This document shows, piece after piece, positions 26,255 to 35,588 of a DNA stretch of 64,000 bases. The notes under the pieces were generated by a model that did not search any database, was not told the origin of the DNA, and was given only the letters and a program-made list of their open reading frames with translations. Made by a program: the position numbers and the translations under genes. Source of the stretch: Flavobacterium chungbukense (GTDB lineage: Bacteria > Bacteroidota > Bacteroidia > Flavobacteriales > Flavobacteriaceae); assembly GCF_020805785.1 (NCBI RefSeq), contig NZ_JAJGZV010000003.1:310001-374000 (forward strand). The letters are read 5' to 3'. Position 1 is the stretch's first letter, and every line of letters begins with the position of its first letter.

Positions 26255-26497
26255 AAGTTATGTTTAAGATTTAACAAAATTAGTCTGCAATGTTTCTAAT
26301 TTGTTACAAAACAATTAATTTTTTTGTAATTTATTGCTATGTAGGGGTTAATTTTTTCACAATCTTTCCGTTAAGGTGTAAAAGATTACAAAATATGCAA
26401 AAGCAGCAGCCGTTTTATAATCAAATTTAAATTGTATTTTATGATTCTCAAATAAGTAGTATTTTGGTTCTCTGTAAATACCACGCCATAATAGGAA

Positions 26498-27295
26498 ATG
26501 TACGAACTGGAAAAAGAGAAATATCTAGGTAATACCAAAAACATCTTCAATACCCATGAAGGACTTGCGGTGGTAGAAACCGAATACCAAAATAAGGTCT
26601 ATGAGGGATGGCATTCGCATAATAATGCTCATATTACACTTTTTTTAAATGGAGGCACAACAGAAAAACGCAAGAATTTTAGCGAAACTGTTGGTCCAGG
26701 TTCCCTACTTTTTTATCATAGTGATGAGCTGCATCTGAACCAAAATACTCTTTTTCCTTCAAGAAATATTAATATCGAGATTGAAGAACATTTTCTTAAA
26801 GAACTTGAAATTAATGAAACCATTATAGAAAAATCGGTTCAAAATACAGCTCTTACCAAATTTTTGATTCTAAAGATTTTTAAGGAAACACAAACTGCTG
26901 ATTCTTTTTCTAATGATACTATTCGAATGTTATTTTCGCAACTTTTTAATTCTAATAATCATTTGGAACGATTCGAAAAAAGTCCTTTTTGGGTAAAAAG
27001 CTTAAATGAATTATTAAATGATTGCTGGAATGAAAATCCAAATTTAAATGATCTGGCACAGCTTTTACATTTAAATCCAATTACCATTTCTAAACATTTT
27101 CCGAAATATTTTGGCTGTACTTTAGGCGAATATATGCGCCGAATTAAAATTAATCGTTCGCTTTCGCTGATACAATCCAGCCCAGCTAATTTGACTGAAA
27201 TAGCTCTTCAATGCGGATTTTCGGATCAAAGTCACTTTATCAGAACTTTTAAAACCCAAACAGGCTTTCTTCCAAAAGAATTTCAAAAATTATAA
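26498..27295 (+). CDS. AraC family transcriptional regulator
   Basis: This 265-residue regulator has an N-terminal cupin-like sensing domain (EGWHSHNNAHITLFLNGGTTEKRK, VGPGSLLFYHSDELH) and a C-terminal double helix-turn-helix at about residues 165-265. The second HTH has the AraC signature LTEIALQCGFSDQSHFIRTFKTQTGFLPKEF. It lies directly upstream of the CPBP protease gene, 75 bases away in the same direction, and may control it. The ligand is unknown. Confidence 0.93.
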   Translation: MYELEKEKYLGNTKNIFNTHEGLAVVETEYQNKVYEGWHSHNNAHITLFLNGGTTEKRKNFSETVGPGSLLFYHSDELHLNQNTLFPSRNINIEIEEHFLKELEINETIIEKSVQNTALTKFLILKIFKETQTADSFSNDTIRMLFSQLFNSNNHLERFEKSPFWVKSLNELLNDCWNENPNLNDLAQLLHLNPITISKHFPKYFGCTLGEYMRRIKINRSLSLIQSSPANLTEIALQCGFSDQSHFIRTFKTQTGFLPKEFQKL

Positions 27296-27370
27296 AAAGG
27301 CAAATTTCATTCTATTTTTTGATTTTGATGACACATACATTTGCTTAATCAAATCATTAAAACCAAACCA

Positions 27371-28231
27371 ATGGAAACGCTTACTTTAAAACAAAAAACA
27401 TTCAATTCTCCAATAACCAAAATTATTCTTGCCTTACTTACTTTTATGGCCGTTGTTATTATCGGACAACAAATTGCTTCAAAATTACTCGGTTTGACTG
27501 CACTCGATAGAGATTACAGAAATCTATTAAAAGGACTTTTTGTTTCGGCATCATGCATCTTTAGTTATATCTTTTTCTTTAAAAAATATGATAAAAGAAT
27601 CATAACAGAATTTGCGGTAAAAGGGCTTTCTAAAAATCTATTTATTGGTATTTCGATTGGTTTTGTTTTACAATCCTTAACTATTTTGGTCATGTACCTT
27701 AACGGAAATTATAGTATTGTAAAAATCAATCCTGTTTCATTTATCCTGATTCCGTTTGCAATTATGTTTACCGTTGCCATTATCGAAGAAATTTTGGTTC
27801 GCGGTATTATCTTTAGATTAATGGAAGAAAAACTAGGAAGCTACATTTCTCTAGCTATTTCTTCAGTATTATTTGGAGTTCTACATTTGGCAAATCCTCA
27901 TGGTACTTTGATTTCTGGAATTTGTATTACAACTGCAGGTTTTTTATTTGGAGCTGCGTTTATGTACAGTCGTAGTTTATGGTTGCCAATTGCTATACAT
28001 TTTGCTTGGAATTTTACTCAATCTGGAATTTATGGAGCGATTACATCTGGAAATGAAAAAACAAATAACTTAGTAGAAGCTCAAATACAAGGGCCTGAAT
28101 TTATTACAGGTGGAGCATTTGGGCCAGAAGGATCAATACAAGCAATTGTCTTTTGTGCTCTAGCAACGTTAATATTGTTGGTGTTGTGCCATAAAAAAAA
28201 TAGGATTACCAAACCTTATTGGAAGAGATAA
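27371..28231 (+). CDS. CPBP family intramembrane glutamic protease
   Basis: This 286-residue inner-membrane protein has about eight hydrophobic segments. The Abi/CPBP motifs are visible: EEILVRG (motif 1, EExxxR), FGVLHLANPHG (motif 2, FxxxH) and HFAWNF (motif 3, HxxxN/B). Members are Rce1/Abi-type proteases involved in processing membrane or prenylated proteins, or in self-immunity. I use ATG 27371 rather than the TTG at 27341. It follows the AraC gene and ends at a strong terminator shared with the converging gene. Confidence 0.9.
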   Translation: METLTLKQKTFNSPITKIILALLTFMAVVIIGQQIASKLLGLTALDRDYRNLLKGLFVSASCIFSYIFFFKKYDKRIITEFAVKGLSKNLFIGISIGFVLQSLTILVMYLNGNYSIVKINPVSFILIPFAIMFTVAIIEEILVRGIIFRLMEEKLGSYISLAISSVLFGVLHLANPHGTLISGICITTAGFLFGAAFMYSRSLWLPIAIHFAWNFTQSGIYGAITSGNEKTNNLVEAQIQGPEFITGGAFGPEGSIQAIVFCALATLILLVLCHKKNRITKPYWKR

Positions 28232-28269
28232 AACTTATAACCAAAAAACAACTATAAAAAAACCATTTA

Positions 28270-28306
28270 GAATTCCCGGTAGTACTATCGGGAATTGACT
28301 TTTTTA
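28270..28306. terminator. Convergent terminator
   Basis: AATTCCCG (28271-28278) and the complementary CGGGAATT (28289-28296) form a GC-rich stem followed by a T-run. It sits between the CPBP gene and the outer-membrane protein gene. Confidence 0.85.
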
Positions 28307-28314
28307 TAAACATT

Positions 28315-29475
28315 TTATCTAAGCCAATTGCTTCCAAAAACGATATAATAAGCCCAATCTTCGGGTCCTTTGGCAACATCAACACCCATTCGGAGTTTAA
28401 ACTTTCTGGCTAACAAATATCTAAAACCTGTGCCGTAACTATAAACAACTGGTTTTTCAAAAGCTTGATCCCAATCGTTAAAGGCACTAGCTAGACCTCC
28501 ATAACCCATAATACTCCAGCGTCGGTAAAAATCCCATCTTAATTCGGCTTCGGTTACAATACTGGTTTTTCCCTGATATCTCGCCGCTGGAACTCCACGT
28601 AAATTGATTCCTGGTAAAAGATAAAAAGGCGGGTTCCCAAACGCCTGTTCCCCTTCAATCCTCAGCCCGCCAATTAATTTTTTAGTTAAGGGATAAAATC
28701 CAATTGCAGATAAATTGACGCGCCAGGCATCATAATCGCTTCCTAATATATTATCAGACCAGAAAAAATCTGATTGAAGCCTAATTCCTTTATCTGGTGT
28801 AAATATATTGTCGCGTCCATCAAACTGTATCGCCGCTCCCAACTGACTTATGGTGCTTTTGATATCTTTTGGCTGTACAAAAGGTGGCGGAAGATTTACA
28901 TCGGGCAGGTTTATTTTTGAGTTTAAAAAAAGGTATTGCGGTCCTGCGCTCCATTTCGGATTATTAAATTGTTTAAGCCACTGCGTATAAAAAATAGTAG
29001 ACTTAAAGTTGAGTTTGAATTCCTGATCTGGAAGGTTTGGACGATTATTAGCATAAAATGATAAATTCATATCTCCGTAACCCGCCATGACACGGTACAA
29101 TATTTTGGGTTTTATCAATGTGCCCGAACGAAAAGCACCTACCATCCAGCTCTTATTTCCAGTATACATTCCAATTCCCCCTGTTATATCTGGGTTTATA
29201 AAACGTTTTTTTCCATTTTCATCTACAACGGGTGCGTGTTTTTTAAGAAAAACAGGCACTATTGCTCCTCCAATTCCTCCTAATGCAGGTTCTGTAATAA
29301 CCGTTGGGACAACAATAAAACCGTGTGCATAAATAATGTAGTCGCTTAAATCGAGAGCACCATCAAGCGAATCTTTTACGCTTATATGCTTTTTCTGCGC
29401 ATTTATTACCTGAAATGATAACAGAAACCAAAGTGAGAATAGGATAATTTTTTGAGTTGTTTTTTTATTTTCCAT
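28315..29475 (-). CDS. BamA/TamA-like outer-membrane beta-barrel (surface antigen D15 type)
   Basis: This 386-residue protein has a signal peptide (FSLWFLLSFQVINAQ). The mature part is a chain of amphipathic strands such as GGIGGAIVPVF, SAGPQYLFLNSKINL and GRDNIFTPDKGIRLQSDFFWS. It ends with the Bac_surface_Ag pattern GGLASAFNDWD, GTGFRYLLARKFKLRMGVDVAKGPEDWAYYI and a terminal aromatic strand ending in NWLR. No POTRA repeats are evident, so it is a barrel-only relative rather than BamA itself. Its role, such as secretion or a lipid or solute path, is unknown. It is followed upstream by another outer-membrane protein gene. Confidence 0.85.
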   Translation of the reverse strand: MENKKTTQKIILFSLWFLLSFQVINAQKKHISVKDSLDGALDLSDYIIYAHGFIVVPTVITEPALGGIGGAIVPVFLKKHAPVVDENGKKRFINPDITGGIGMYTGNKSWMVGAFRSGTLIKPKILYRVMAGYGDMNLSFYANNRPNLPDQEFKLNFKSTIFYTQWLKQFNNPKWSAGPQYLFLNSKINLPDVNLPPPFVQPKDIKSTISQLGAAIQFDGRDNIFTPDKGIRLQSDFFWSDNILGSDYDAWRVNLSAIGFYPLTKKLIGGLRIEGEQAFGNPPFYLLPGINLRGVPAARYQGKTSIVTEAELRWDFYRRWSIMGYGGLASAFNDWDQAFEKPVVYSYGTGFRYLLARKFKLRMGVDVAKGPEDWAYYIVFGSNWLR

Positions 29476-29540
29476 ATAAGAGAATCTGAGTCGTTTTACA
29501 TTAAAAATTAACCTTATTCTAAACCCTTAAATCTCTCCAA

Positions 29541-30506
29541 TCACTTTTTCTTCAAACTGAAAACATGCGCTAAAGTGATAAAAAAAGTATTTCCCTGAAA
29601 TCTATTGACTGCTCCTAATTCTGAAACCCATCTAAAACCAGCCTGAGTCATACTTCCGATATGAAAATAATTAACCTCAGCACCAAGCGCCGTTACATGA
29701 TCTTTGTCTGGCTCAATTATAATGCTACCCACCGGAATTTTATCATCCGATACTTTATACTGTAAGTAATAAATTAATCCTGCGTTCAATATTCCTTTTG
29801 GAGCCGTTTTTTCAGCGTTCATGCAATAGAATGTTTTCCCTAAACCACCTTCAAGACTAAAAATATCGCCCGTTTTTATATCGGTGTCTTTTTTCTTTCC
29901 ATTGATTTCATAGGCAGCTAAAGCTGAAAAATGGAATGTTTTTTTGTCGTTAAAAAACAAGGTTGTTCCTGCCGAAATTTCATTCATAAACATTCCTAAA
30001 CCGCTGTTTTCGCTTCCTCCCAATTCATATTTCCCGGTGGGAATGTACATTTGGTAACTGAAAACAAAATCGGCTTTTTTATTGTGCCAGCCTAATTGGA
30101 TGGGCTGCACATACATATCTGTAAAGGCGAAATTGCTTTTAGAATCGATATAACTTCCTTGAATAGTATTTGAAGCTCCAGCCAATAAAATAGTAGCTCC
30201 GTAATTGGCTCCAAGAATTTTAAAATCGCTTACATAATTGGCTCCAACACCTGTTATAAACATGGTTAAGTCAGGATTTCCAATTTTATCTCCATCTCCA
30301 TTCCGCAGGCAATTTGCCGTGTAAATATATGCTGGAATATATACACTTAGAGTATTTTCAGGTGCTTGAGTTCCTGATTGTAATCCCATTGCGCCTAAAA
30401 TATGACCGCCTTTTAATTGTGCATTTCCTATAAAAGAAACGAATAGCACTATCATTGTTAAAGCGGATTGCAATACTTTTTTCGAATTCGTATTTTTTGC
30501 TTTCAT
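29541..30506 (-). CDS. Outer-membrane transporter-like protein (phenol MetA/SphA type)
   Basis: This 321-residue exported protein has a signal peptide ending GNAQ. Repeated strands typical of the meta-pathway phenol-degradation/SphA porin-like family follow: GGHILGAMGLQSGTQAPENTLSVYIPAYIY, then IPTGKYELGGSENSGLGM and a C-terminal VFSLKKK. Members are predicted barrels for hydrophobic solute entry. It lies between the BamA-like gene and an AraC-type regulator, all in the same direction, which suggests a regulator-controlled outer-membrane unit. Confidence 0.8.
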   Translation of the reverse strand: MKAKNTNSKKVLQSALTMIVLFVSFIGNAQLKGGHILGAMGLQSGTQAPENTLSVYIPAYIYTANCLRNGDGDKIGNPDLTMFITGVGANYVSDFKILGANYGATILLAGASNTIQGSYIDSKSNFAFTDMYVQPIQLGWHNKKADFVFSYQMYIPTGKYELGGSENSGLGMFMNEISAGTTLFFNDKKTFHFSALAAYEINGKKKDTDIKTGDIFSLEGGLGKTFYCMNAEKTAPKGILNAGLIYYLQYKVSDDKIPVGSIIIEPDKDHVTALGAEVNYFHIGSMTQAGFRWVSELGAVNRFQGNTFFITLAHVFSLKKK

Positions 30507-30575
30507 GCTGAAATTTTTAAAATGAATAAGACATTACAATCGCAACCCATCACTTCATTTTTGAAGTATCAACTT

Positions 30576-31751
30576 CTACTTAAAATAATAAGCGTTTGTA
30601 CGATCTGGATTTATTCTAATGGTTTTGAAGTATTCTGAAGGAGATTTTCCAGTATGTTTTATAAATGCTCTAAAGCAAGTTGTTCGCGATTTAAAACCAG
30701 AACCCCAAGCCATTCCTTCCAGCGATAGATCTTTCCATTCTGGATCATTTATTTTATCTTTAAAATATTCAATTCTTTTGAGGTTTATATAATCCTGAAA
30801 ATGAAGTCCGAATTCTGAATTGATTAAATTAGATAAATGATGAACAGAGATTCCTGTTTCGTCTGATAAATCTCGAATTACGAAATCTTTTTTCAGAAAG
30901 AGGTTTTTAGAATTCAAGACATGATCCAGTTTTAAGAGATAATCTTCTCTCTTTTCAGAAGTTAATTCGTTTGTTATCGTGATTACATTTTTTGTTTCTT
31001 TTGATTTTACAATAGTGCTATTATCAACAACAAAATCGAAAGTTTCTTCTTCATCATGAAAAATATTCGGCCTAAAATAAAGCCACCCGACCGTAAAAAA
31101 CAGAACAGATGAAATTAAAACGTAACAAGATATATCTACAGCAACGACTTTTCTGAGAAGAAAATGATGAACAAATAATGCCGAGAACAGAAATAAAATC
31201 ATCAGGTTATACACCTTAATCCAATTGATTACTTTGCTTCTATGGAATTGATTTCCTTTAAATTTTTTCAAATCATAGTTTAAAATCAACATGGTTTGAA
31301 AAAAAACATAAAACAACCAAAGTGTCAGTGTCAGAATCGAAAAGGGATTTTTGATTACACTAGCAAGGTAATCAATCGCTTTTATATTAGTATAACTTCC
31401 AATATATACAATTATAGTCAATGCAAAATAGATGACAAATGGCATAAAATGAATCCAGTCATATTTTCTGAAACTTTTTTTAAGAGACAAAATATTTCTA
31501 ACATAAAGAAAAGAACAAGGAGCCGTTAGAAAAATAAACGCTTTTGTAATAGTAATCAAATCTGGAAAGTTCTTAAATATATTCGCAGATAAATAAAAAT
31601 TATAAATACTTACTACTGCCAAACTCAGCAAGAAAATCCCCAAGAAGAAACTTTTAGAATAGTTTTTTCTAGACAAAAGAACCATTAAAGCGGTGGCAAA
31701 ACCAGCAATTGTAGCTATAAAGAAGAATAGCGAAAGTAAAATATCGATCAT
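30576..31751 (-). CDS. AraC family regulator with membrane-spanning N-terminus
   Basis: This 391-residue protein has about seven hydrophobic segments in residues 1-235, followed by a C-terminal AraC-type DNA-binding domain at about 270-380. That domain includes VIRDLSDETGISVHHLSNLINSEFGLHFQDYINLKRIEYFK and LEGMAWGSGFKSRTTCFRAFIKHTGKSPSEY. This arrangement links a membrane sensor directly to transcription. Its immediate downstream neighbours are the two outer-membrane protein genes, its most likely targets. The inducer is unknown. Confidence 0.9.
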   Translation of the reverse strand: MIDILLSLFFFIATIAGFATALMVLLSRKNYSKSFFLGIFLLSLAVVSIYNFYLSANIFKNFPDLITITKAFIFLTAPCSFLYVRNILSLKKSFRKYDWIHFMPFVIYFALTIIVYIGSYTNIKAIDYLASVIKNPFSILTLTLWLFYVFFQTMLILNYDLKKFKGNQFHRSKVINWIKVYNLMILFLFSALFVHHFLLRKVVAVDISCYVLISSVLFFTVGWLYFRPNIFHDEEETFDFVVDNSTIVKSKETKNVITITNELTSEKREDYLLKLDHVLNSKNLFLKKDFVIRDLSDETGISVHHLSNLINSEFGLHFQDYINLKRIEYFKDKINDPEWKDLSLEGMAWGSGFKSRTTCFRAFIKHTGKSPSEYFKTIRINPDRTNAYYFK

Positions 31752-31819
31752 TTTTTTTAGCTTAATTTGTTTATTATACTTTCTAAAAAAATACTCCGAA
31801 AGTGGGGCTTTCGTCTAGA

Positions 31820-31863
31820 AAACAAATGTGCTTATAGGCTAATTAGACCAAGCACATTTGTTT
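31820..31863. terminator. Long hairpin downstream of the DUF4136 gene
   Basis: Perfect 14-bp arms lie at 31820-31833 and 31850-31863. A second small hairpin, CGAAAG...CTTTCG, adjoins at about 31797-31813. There is only a weak T-run, so it may be an RNA 3'-end stabiliser rather than a classic terminator. Confidence 0.6.
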
Positions 31864-31877
31864 GTACTGTTATCAGA

Positions 31878-32456
31878 TTATTTCTTTTCTGATCCTGGAG
31901 GAAAATTGGCTAAGATTTTTTTTATGGCTTCATTAATAAATTCTTCCGGATTATCTGGTTTGGTGTCAATTTCGGCATTACCAACTCCCTGCCAAAGTAG
32001 TTTTGTTGTTTTAGCAGACACAATATCAATTACAAGAGATCCGTCTACATAATTATAAGTGTCGAATGTGGTATTGGCACCGCCCATCATTGCACCACCT
32101 CCCCAATATCCATAAGGGCGATACATTCCTCCATAACCATAAAAATTGGTATTGGAACTTACTGAAGTTTTATTTTTTAAGATGGAAACGGCATTAACTT
32201 TTAAGTCTGGATTATCAGATTCTGTAAACCCTTTTGCAAGCATTTCATTTCGAATTGCTTTTGTTACACGATCAACGTTTAATTGATTAACCTGACCTTC
32301 TTGCGCTTTTAAATCGTAAACCGCAAAAGTTTTGTATTCACCGAAATTTGCTGCATGATCATAATCACTTGTAACTTTTACAGTTGGAGAACAACTGTAA
32401 AGAAAACCCAAAAATAACATTGGGATTATTCGAAGATTTGTTCTTTTAATATTCAT
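31878..32456 (-). CDS. DUF4136 lipoprotein
   Basis: This 192-residue lipoprotein has a signal region ending FLYSCSP with the modifiable Cys at about residue 22. It has the DUF4136 start pattern VTSDYDHAANFGEYKTFAVYD, a Gly/Tyr-rich insert YGYGGMYRPYGYWGGGAMMGG, and a C-terminal AIKKILANFPPGSEKK, which matches the FPP ending seen in the family. It is probably periplasmic/outer-membrane facing. Function is unknown. It stands alone; the 280 bases upstream (32457-32736) show nothing recognisable. Confidence 0.88.
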   Translation of the reverse strand: MNIKRTNLRIIPMLFLGFLYSCSPTVKVTSDYDHAANFGEYKTFAVYDLKAQEGQVNQLNVDRVTKAIRNEMLAKGFTESDNPDLKVNAVSILKNKTSVSSNTNFYGYGGMYRPYGYWGGGAMMGGANTTFDTYNYVDGSLVIDIVSAKTTKLLWQGVGNAEIDTKPDNPEEFINEAIKKILANFPPGSEKK

Positions 32457-32736
32457 CTTTTAAAATTTAAATTAATAATTAAATCTATTGAACTCGAATG
32501 TATTAAAATCTAGAAAATCTTGGTTGAAAGGCGAAGAATGTATTAACAATTGTTTAATTAACATAAATTACTAACAAACAACTATTTAAGTGAGTATCAA
32601 AGATAAATGATTTTATTTAATTAACGTAAAAAAATAAATAAAATCTTACTTAGTTGTATTTTTAACTCTTCATCAATTATAAAGATTTATACCTAGATTT
32701 TATACTCATATTTATTATATTTTCATCATTACCAAA

Positions 32737-34137
32737 TTATATTTCTGCCGAAATGGGCAATCTTCCTTCTTTTACTGCTTCAACGAGTTTATTATAATCC
32801 AGCTCATTTTGGTGTGCATAGGAAATTGAGAATTTAGAAATTGCATTTGCAAATTCATTACTATTTCCAATATAACCAGACAACATCGAGGGATCTCCAG
32901 ACCGTGCATGTGCTCTTGCAAGTGCCCAGCCGCAAGCTTTGGCGTAATCTGCCATATTATCTGCTTTCATTATTTCGATAACCGGCTTTATTTTAGCATC
33001 TCGAAGCTGACGGATATAAAAGAACCTTCCTCTGTCATCGTTTGTCCATCCTAAGAATATATCCGAAGCCGATTGCATTAACTTTTGCCCCATTACAATA
33101 CGCTCGCCTTGATGACTGTATTTGGGTTTGTTTTTTATATTGGACTCTAAAACACTTTTTCTTGCTTCTTTAAACTGTAAAAAAATAGGTTCGCCAGTTG
33201 CCGACATTAACAAACTAATGCCACACAATGTTCCCACACTTCCCACACCTACCACTTTTATGGCAAAGTCATGTATGCTATAACGGCTCAACAAAACCTG
33301 TTTGTCTTCTGGCAGTGATTCTACATAGCGTTTATGAATGAGCTTTGCTTCTTTTAGTGTATAATTTTCATCGGTTCCAGAAGGATGATAAATCAAAGGC
33401 GGATCGTCTTTTATTTTGGCTCGAACTCCATCCAGGTACGTCATTTTTGCAAACTCTTTTTCATGCGCAGTAGATTCGGCGGCTTTTTTTATTCGTTTTT
33501 GCTGAAAATCTTTTAATTCCTCATCTTTCCCCAATTCGATAAGTTCAGCCAGATCAATATCTGCGTACCAAATTTGAAGAGCCGATAATTTGCTGTATTC
33601 TAGCATATGTCTTTTGTAACTATCTGCTGCATGCCAAGCAAATTCTTTACAATCTTTATTAGAAAATTTTCTCCATTTTCCTGCAATGGCAAAACTTACA
33701 GCAAGTCTTTTAACATCCCATTCCCAAGGACCTTGAAAAGTTTCATCAAAATCATTAATATCAAAAACCAGTTTACGTTCGGGAGTTGCAAATCCTCCAA
33801 AATTCATCAAATGACAATCTCCGCAAACCTGTAATTGCATTCCTGTGTTTGGCGTATTTGCTAAGTCTGCGGCCATAATTGCTGCTGCTCCTCTATAAAA
33901 TGCAAAAGGCGATTCGATCATTCTTCGATATCGAATTGGCAATAAATCTTCAATTCGTCCTATACTTGTTCTTATCAAAATAGCAATAGGATCTTCACGG
34001 TCTTCTGCGGCCACCCATTCTTGATGAGAAGAACGAGGCACTGTTTTTCTAATCGCCGCACCTTTGTCGTAACGTTCTGATTTTGATGCCAGAGGATCAA
34101 AGAGACTATCGCTACTATTTGTTGCTTTTTCGATCAT
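32737..34137 (-). CDS. DUF2252 protein, possible atypical kinase
   Basis: This 466-residue cytoplasmic protein of the DUF2252 family contains VCGDCHLMNFGGFATPERKLVFDINDFDETFQGPWEWDVKRLAVS. Its GDxHxxNFG and DxNDFD elements resemble the catalytic loop and metal-binding Asp of aminoglycoside-phosphotransferase-like kinases. A nucleotide-kinase activity is therefore plausible but unproven. It is last in a six-gene operon (40727 to 32737), nine bases after a DUF1254 gene, and it is the only member without an export signal. Confidence 0.87.
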   Translation of the reverse strand: MIEKATNSSDSLFDPLASKSERYDKGAAIRKTVPRSSHQEWVAAEDREDPIAILIRTSIGRIEDLLPIRYRRMIESPFAFYRGAAAIMAADLANTPNTGMQLQVCGDCHLMNFGGFATPERKLVFDINDFDETFQGPWEWDVKRLAVSFAIAGKWRKFSNKDCKEFAWHAADSYKRHMLEYSKLSALQIWYADIDLAELIELGKDEELKDFQQKRIKKAAESTAHEKEFAKMTYLDGVRAKIKDDPPLIYHPSGTDENYTLKEAKLIHKRYVESLPEDKQVLLSRYSIHDFAIKVVGVGSVGTLCGISLLMSATGEPIFLQFKEARKSVLESNIKNKPKYSHQGERIVMGQKLMQSASDIFLGWTNDDRGRFFYIRQLRDAKIKPVIEIMKADNMADYAKACGWALARAHARSGDPSMLSGYIGNSNEFANAISKFSISYAHQNELDYNKLVEAVKEGRLPISAEI

Positions 34138-34146
34138 CAGAATAAT

Positions 34147-35556
34147 TTATTTAACCAATTCAGGTTGTGGCGCTTTCCATGTCCCTTTTAATATAGACTC
34201 ATCAGGTCCATAAATTCGAATTAAATAATAAAAAGCATTTTTAGGAGCAGGAAGCCAATTGGATTCTTTTCCCTTAGGCACCTCATTTTGAATGTAAATA
34301 TTTAAGTCTCCATTTGGCTCATATTTCAAACCTGTAGTTCTGTCTCCAATAGAATATCTATTTATTGGATTATTAACCAGATAACGGCTAGGCAATTCGT
34401 ACAATGTAATACTCCAGAAATATTTTGCCGGCGGCGTTTGTCCTTTAGGGAATCGAATAACATATTTATTTTTTCCAGATAAAATAGCATTCTCTTTGTC
34501 TGTTCTTGTTCCAATATAAATGGCTTCTTGTTTTGTGTTTCCATATAATCCTGCTGCGGCACCTAGAGCTCTTTTGGTAAAGTCGCCATTTAGTTCCTCT
34601 CTTGTTCCAAATAAGTCGGTTGCATTTGTGAGCTTGTTTGCGCCATCTTCCAATTCTTTTCCTGCTTCTGCAACGCCTTCATTAATTGCCTTTAAAACTT
34701 CTGGCGAATAATTTTTAGCATCAAATTCTTTTCCTGGAACAAGTCCGATTTTGGCTAATTTTACTCTCAAATCTGTTTCTGCATTATTAGGAGATGTATA
34801 TTGAAGTAAATTACTTCCCAAACCTATAAATTCTGCAGAAGTTAAATCAGCTTGTTTAAATGCTGGAAATGGCAAGGCATATTCCTTATGAGCAGGCGCA
34901 GTAGTTTTTGAAAACTCATGCCACGGAGTTAGTTTATATTGAGATTGTATTTTTTTTACGTTTTCAATATCTCCTGATGCCATTTTTAATTCTGTTCTTC
35001 CTAATAAAGTAATTAGATTTGTTTCTGACTGAATTACTTTATCAATTCCATTCGGTTTTTCACCTTTCCAATCAGGTCCTGCGATTAGATATTTTCCTGT
35101 TTTGTCTCCTGTTGCACGACTTCCGACATATGCAAAATTGAATGTATATAAATCAACAAATTGAAATGAATAATACCTATTTGTAATCTCTGGCAATTCT
35201 AAGACAATTGGTTCATCTGAAAGATTTAAAATCGCCCAAGAATAAGGTGTGTCATTATTTGGTGTGACAACTGCTGTATCTGCTGGTGTAAAAATTTTAT
35301 CGTAATGTTTAAATTTATTAAAGCCTCCCGCGTAATCTGGATAAGTTTTATCTAACGCATATAAATGCATTGTTCGGTAATTCATTGCCAACGGAAATAT
35401 ATATATCCAAGCTTCTTTTGCAATAGCTTTGGCAGAATCTGCTGATTTTGTAATAGCTGTATTTGTTCCTCCTTCTTTTTCAGCAGTTACGGTCTCTTTC
35501 TTTTTACAAGAAAAAATAGCAATAAAAACGAACATTATAAACAGAATTTTTTTCAT
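34147..35556 (-). CDS. DUF1254/DUF1214 lipoprotein (copy 1)
   Basis: This 469-residue lipoprotein has the lipobox IFSCKKK. The DUF1254 half contains AWIYIFPLAMNYRTM, TPNNDTPYSWAILNLSDEPIVLELPE and RYYSFQFVDLYTFNFAYVGSRATG. The DUF1214 half contains FPKGQTPPAKYFWSITLYELPSRYLVNNPINRYSIGDRT. The function of this two-domain family is not established. The gene lies 32 bases downstream of a second DUF1254 gene of a different sequence subgroup. Both are predicted to sit outside the cytoplasm with a sulfatase and a HAD phosphatase encoded in the same operon. Confidence 0.9.
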   Translation of the reverse strand: MKKILFIMFVFIAIFSCKKKETVTAEKEGGTNTAITKSADSAKAIAKEAWIYIFPLAMNYRTMHLYALDKTYPDYAGGFNKFKHYDKIFTPADTAVVTPNNDTPYSWAILNLSDEPIVLELPEITNRYYSFQFVDLYTFNFAYVGSRATGDKTGKYLIAGPDWKGEKPNGIDKVIQSETNLITLLGRTELKMASGDIENVKKIQSQYKLTPWHEFSKTTAPAHKEYALPFPAFKQADLTSAEFIGLGSNLLQYTSPNNAETDLRVKLAKIGLVPGKEFDAKNYSPEVLKAINEGVAEAGKELEDGANKLTNATDLFGTREELNGDFTKRALGAAAGLYGNTKQEAIYIGTRTDKENAILSGKNKYVIRFPKGQTPPAKYFWSITLYELPSRYLVNNPINRYSIGDRTTGLKYEPNGDLNIYIQNEVPKGKESNWLPAPKNAFYYLIRIYGPDESILKGTWKAPQPELVK

Positions 35557-35588
35557 CTTGAATGTTTTAATCTTAGTAAATAAACTTT

